Of a stretch of DNA of 64,000 nt, positions 61,988 through 64,000 are shown in pieces (the stretch's first letter is position 1; every line of letters begins with the position of its first letter). Origin of the DNA: Mycolicibacterium brisbanense (lineage in GTDB: Bacteria; Actinomycetota; Actinomycetes; Mycobacteriales; Mycobacteriaceae). The stretch lies in the NCBI RefSeq assembly GCF_001570425.1, contig NZ_BCSX01000034.1, positions 49,117 through 113,116 of the forward strand. The letters are read 5' to 3'. Below the pieces are notes generated by a model. The model worked only from the letters and a program-made list of their open reading frames with translations, was not told the DNA's origin and did no database searches. The position numbers and the translations under genes were made by a program.

Positions 61988-64000
61988 GTGACCTCCACCC
62001 CTGACAACCGCGCCGACGCCCTCCCCAAGTCCTGGGAGCCGGGTGCGGTAGAAGCCGAGCTGTACCAGGGCTGGGTGGATGCCGGTTACTTCACCGCCGA
62101 CGCCACGAGTGACAAGCCTGCCTACTCGATCGTGCTACCGCCGCCGAACGTGACCGGCAGCCTGCACATGGGCCATGCCCTCGACCACACCCTCATGGAC
62201 GTGCTGACCCGGCGTAAGCGGATGCAGGGTTACGAAGTGCTGTGGCTGCCCGGCATGGACCACGCCGGCATCGCCACCCAGACCCTGGTCGAGAAGCAGC
62301 TCGCCACCGACGGCAAGACGAAGGAAGACTTCGGCCGCGAACAGTTCATCGAGAAGGTGTGGGACTGGAAGCGCGAGTCCGGCGGCACCATCGGCGCACA
62401 GATGCGCCGGCTCGGTGACGGCGTCGACTGGAGCCGGGACCGGTTCACCATGGACGACGGCCTGTCCCGTGCGGTCCGCACCATCTTCAAGCGTCTGTTC
62501 GACGCCGGGCTGATCTACCAGGCTGAGCGGCTCGTCAACTGGTCGCCGGTGCTGGAGACCGCGATCAGTGATCTCGAGGTGAAGTACGAGGACGTCGAAG
62601 GCGAACTCGTGTCGTTCCGGTACGGCTCGATGAGCGATGACGAGCCGCACATCGTGGTGGCCACCACCCGCGTCGAAACCATGCTGGGCGACACCGCGAT
62701 TGCCGTGCACCCCGACGACGAGCGCTACCGCCATCTGGTCGGCACCACATTGCCGCACCCGTTCACCGACCGAGAAATGATCATCGTCGCCGACACCCAC
62801 GTCGATCCCGAATTCGGTACGGGCGCAGTGAAAGTCACCCCGGCGCACGATCCGAACGACTTCGAGATCGGGTTGCGGCACCAGCTGCCGATGCCGACCA
62901 TCATGGACACCAAGGGCCGGATTGCCGACACCGGAACGCAATTCGACGGGATGGACCGGTTCGAGGCGCGCGTCAAGGTGCGTGAGGCGTTGGCCGAGCA
63001 GGGCCGAATCGTCGCCGAGAAGCGGCCCTACCTGCACAGCGTGGGGCACTCGGAGCGCAGCGGCGAGCCCATCGAACCGCGCCTGTCGCTGCAGTGGTGG
63101 GTCAAGGTGGAGAGCCTGGCCAAGGCCGCCGGGGACGCGGTGCGCAGCGGCGACACCGTGATTCACCCGCCGAGCCTCGAGCCGCGGTGGTTCGCGTGGG
63201 TCGACGACATGCACGACTGGTGTATCTCGCGGCAGCTGTGGTGGGGCCACCGCATCCCCATCTGGCACGGCCCGAACGGCGAGACGGTGTGCGTCGGTCC
63301 CGACGAGACCCCGCCGGAGGGCTGGGAGCAGGACCCCGACGTGCTGGACACCTGGTTCTCGTCGGCCCTGTGGCCGTTCTCGACCATGGGGTGGCCCGAC
63401 CATACGGCCGAGCTGGCCAAGTTCTATCCCACCAGCGTGCTGGTCACCGGCTACGACATCCTGTTCTTCTGGGTGGCCCGGATGATGATGTTCGGCACGT
63501 TCGTCGGCGACGATCCGGCGATCACCCTGGAGGGCAAGCGTGGCCGGCAGGTGCCCTTCGAAAATGTGTTCCTGCACGGCCTGATTCGCGACGAGTTCGG
63601 CCGCAAGATGAGCAAGTCGCGGGGCAATGGCATCGATCCGCTGGAGTGGGTGGAGAAGTTCGGCGCCGACGCGTTGCGGTTCACCCTCGCGCGCGGTGCG
63701 AGCCCCGGCGGCGATCTGTCCATCGGCGAGGATCACGCCCGTGCCTCACGCAACTTCGCCACCAAGCTCTTCAATGCGACCCGGTTCGCGCTGATGAACG
63801 GGGCCGCCCCGGCCCCGCTGCCGCCGGCGGCCGAGCTGACCGACGCCGACCGCTGGATTCTGGGCCGGTTGGAAGAGGTCCGCGCCGAGGTCGACGAAGC
63901 GCTCGACGCGTACCAGTTCAGCCGGGCCTGCGAGGCGCTTTACCACTTCGCGTGGGACGAGTTCTGCGACTGGTACGTGGAGCTGGCCAAGGTGCAGATC
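61988..64000 (+). CDS. valS: Valyl-tRNA synthetase (partial, 3' end beyond the window)
   Basis: The first 671 residues of the class I enzyme that charges tRNA-Val. The HIGH motif is HMGH in 'VTGSLHMGHALDHTLMDVL', the editing-domain region includes 'VVATTRVETMLGDTAIAVHP', and the KMSKS motif is 'KMSKSRGNGIDPLEW'. The frame is open to the last base; about 200 more residues are expected. Gene order DUF937-valS and enoyl reductase nearby match other mycobacteria. Confidence 0.97.
   Translation, partial: MTSTPDNRADALPKSWEPGAVEAELYQGWVDAGYFTADATSDKPAYSIVLPPPNVTGSLHMGHALDHTLMDVLTRRKRMQGYEVLWLPGMDHAGIATQTLVEKQLATDGKTKEDFGREQFIEKVWDWKRESGGTIGAQMRRLGDGVDWSRDRFTMDDGLSRAVRTIFKRLFDAGLIYQAERLVNWSPVLETAISDLEVKYEDVEGELVSFRYGSMSDDEPHIVVATTRVETMLGDTAIAVHPDDERYRHLVGTTLPHPFTDREMIIVADTHVDPEFGTGAVKVTPAHDPNDFEIGLRHQLPMPTIMDTKGRIADTGTQFDGMDRFEARVKVREALAEQGRIVAEKRPYLHSVGHSERSGEPIEPRLSLQWWVKVESLAKAAGDAVRSGDTVIHPPSLEPRWFAWVDDMHDWCISRQLWWGHRIPIWHGPNGETVCVGPDETPPEGWEQDPDVLDTWFSSALWPFSTMGWPDHTAELAKFYPTSVLVTGYDILFFWVARMMMFGTFVGDDPAITLEGKRGRQVPFENVFLHGLIRDEFGRKMSKSRGNGIDPLEWVEKFGADALRFTLARGASPGGDLSIGEDHARASRNFATKLFNATRFALMNGAAPAPLPPAAELTDADRWILGRLEEVRAEVDEALDAYQFSRACEALYHFAWDEFCDWYVELAKVQI

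Overview
The window is high-GC DNA from a fast-growing mycobacterium, most likely Mycolicibacterium close to M. smegmatis. The evidence is the housekeeping order tig-clpP1-clpP2-clpX, then korA-korB-mobA, two rpf genes, an enoyl-reductase-like gene and valS. From memory this matches the M. tuberculosis stretch Rv2463 (lipP) to Rv2448c (valS). Gene starts with GTG/TTG, RNA leaders that appear to be absent (TANNNT boxes 6-8 bases before the start codon) and a DUF1542 protein fit the same group.

Region 1 (1-7026): the end of a probable Na+/H+ antiporter, a DUF1542 membrane protein, a LipP-like serine hydrolase, then a 1216-residue protein with an N-terminal LQxxxGN...VQR motif and a C-terminal HExxH metallopeptidase-like domain. 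This looks like a polymorphic-toxin or contractile-injection cargo protein lying beside tRNA-Gly and tRNA-Pro. Region 2 (7068-11365): trigger factor and the ClpP1P2/ClpX protease, with a ClgR-like site before clpP1 and a strong terminator after clpX.

Region 3 (11400-50520) is a block of about 39 kb of carbohydrate and nitrogen catabolism. It holds an APC permease-DeoR-GMC oxidoreductase-SIS-ROK operon, fdhD, a type III glutamine synthetase, a complete-looking inositol operon (iolC, Cgl0159-like aldolase, iolB, iolD, iolE, iolG, TIM barrel) and a GntR regulator. A three-gene sugar ABC importer follows. A 15-bp site is repeated exactly in front of the inositol operon and the importer, so they probably form one regulon. 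After an AraC/aldo-keto reductase pair and a LuxR-type ATPase regulator divergent from a secreted serine protease come two more oxidoreductase/TIM-barrel operons, each divergent from a LacI-type regulator. One of these includes a phytanoyl-CoA-dioxygenase-like gene, and a PfkB kinase follows the second LacI gene.

Region 4 (50840-64000): korAB (2-oxoglutarate:ferredoxin oxidoreductase), mobA, about 1 kb without a convincing gene that contains an AT-rich patch, two rpf genes, an FAD monooxygenase, an S9 peptidase, a saccharopine-dehydrogenase-like enoyl reductase, a DUF937 protein and valS (cut by the window end).

Between genes there is a family of short imperfect palindromes with a GGCGTGTC core (at least five copies), another 19-bp perfect inverted repeat, a 14-15 bp tandem repeat and several operator-like palindromes. 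No CRISPR array, rRNA or insertion sequence was seen.
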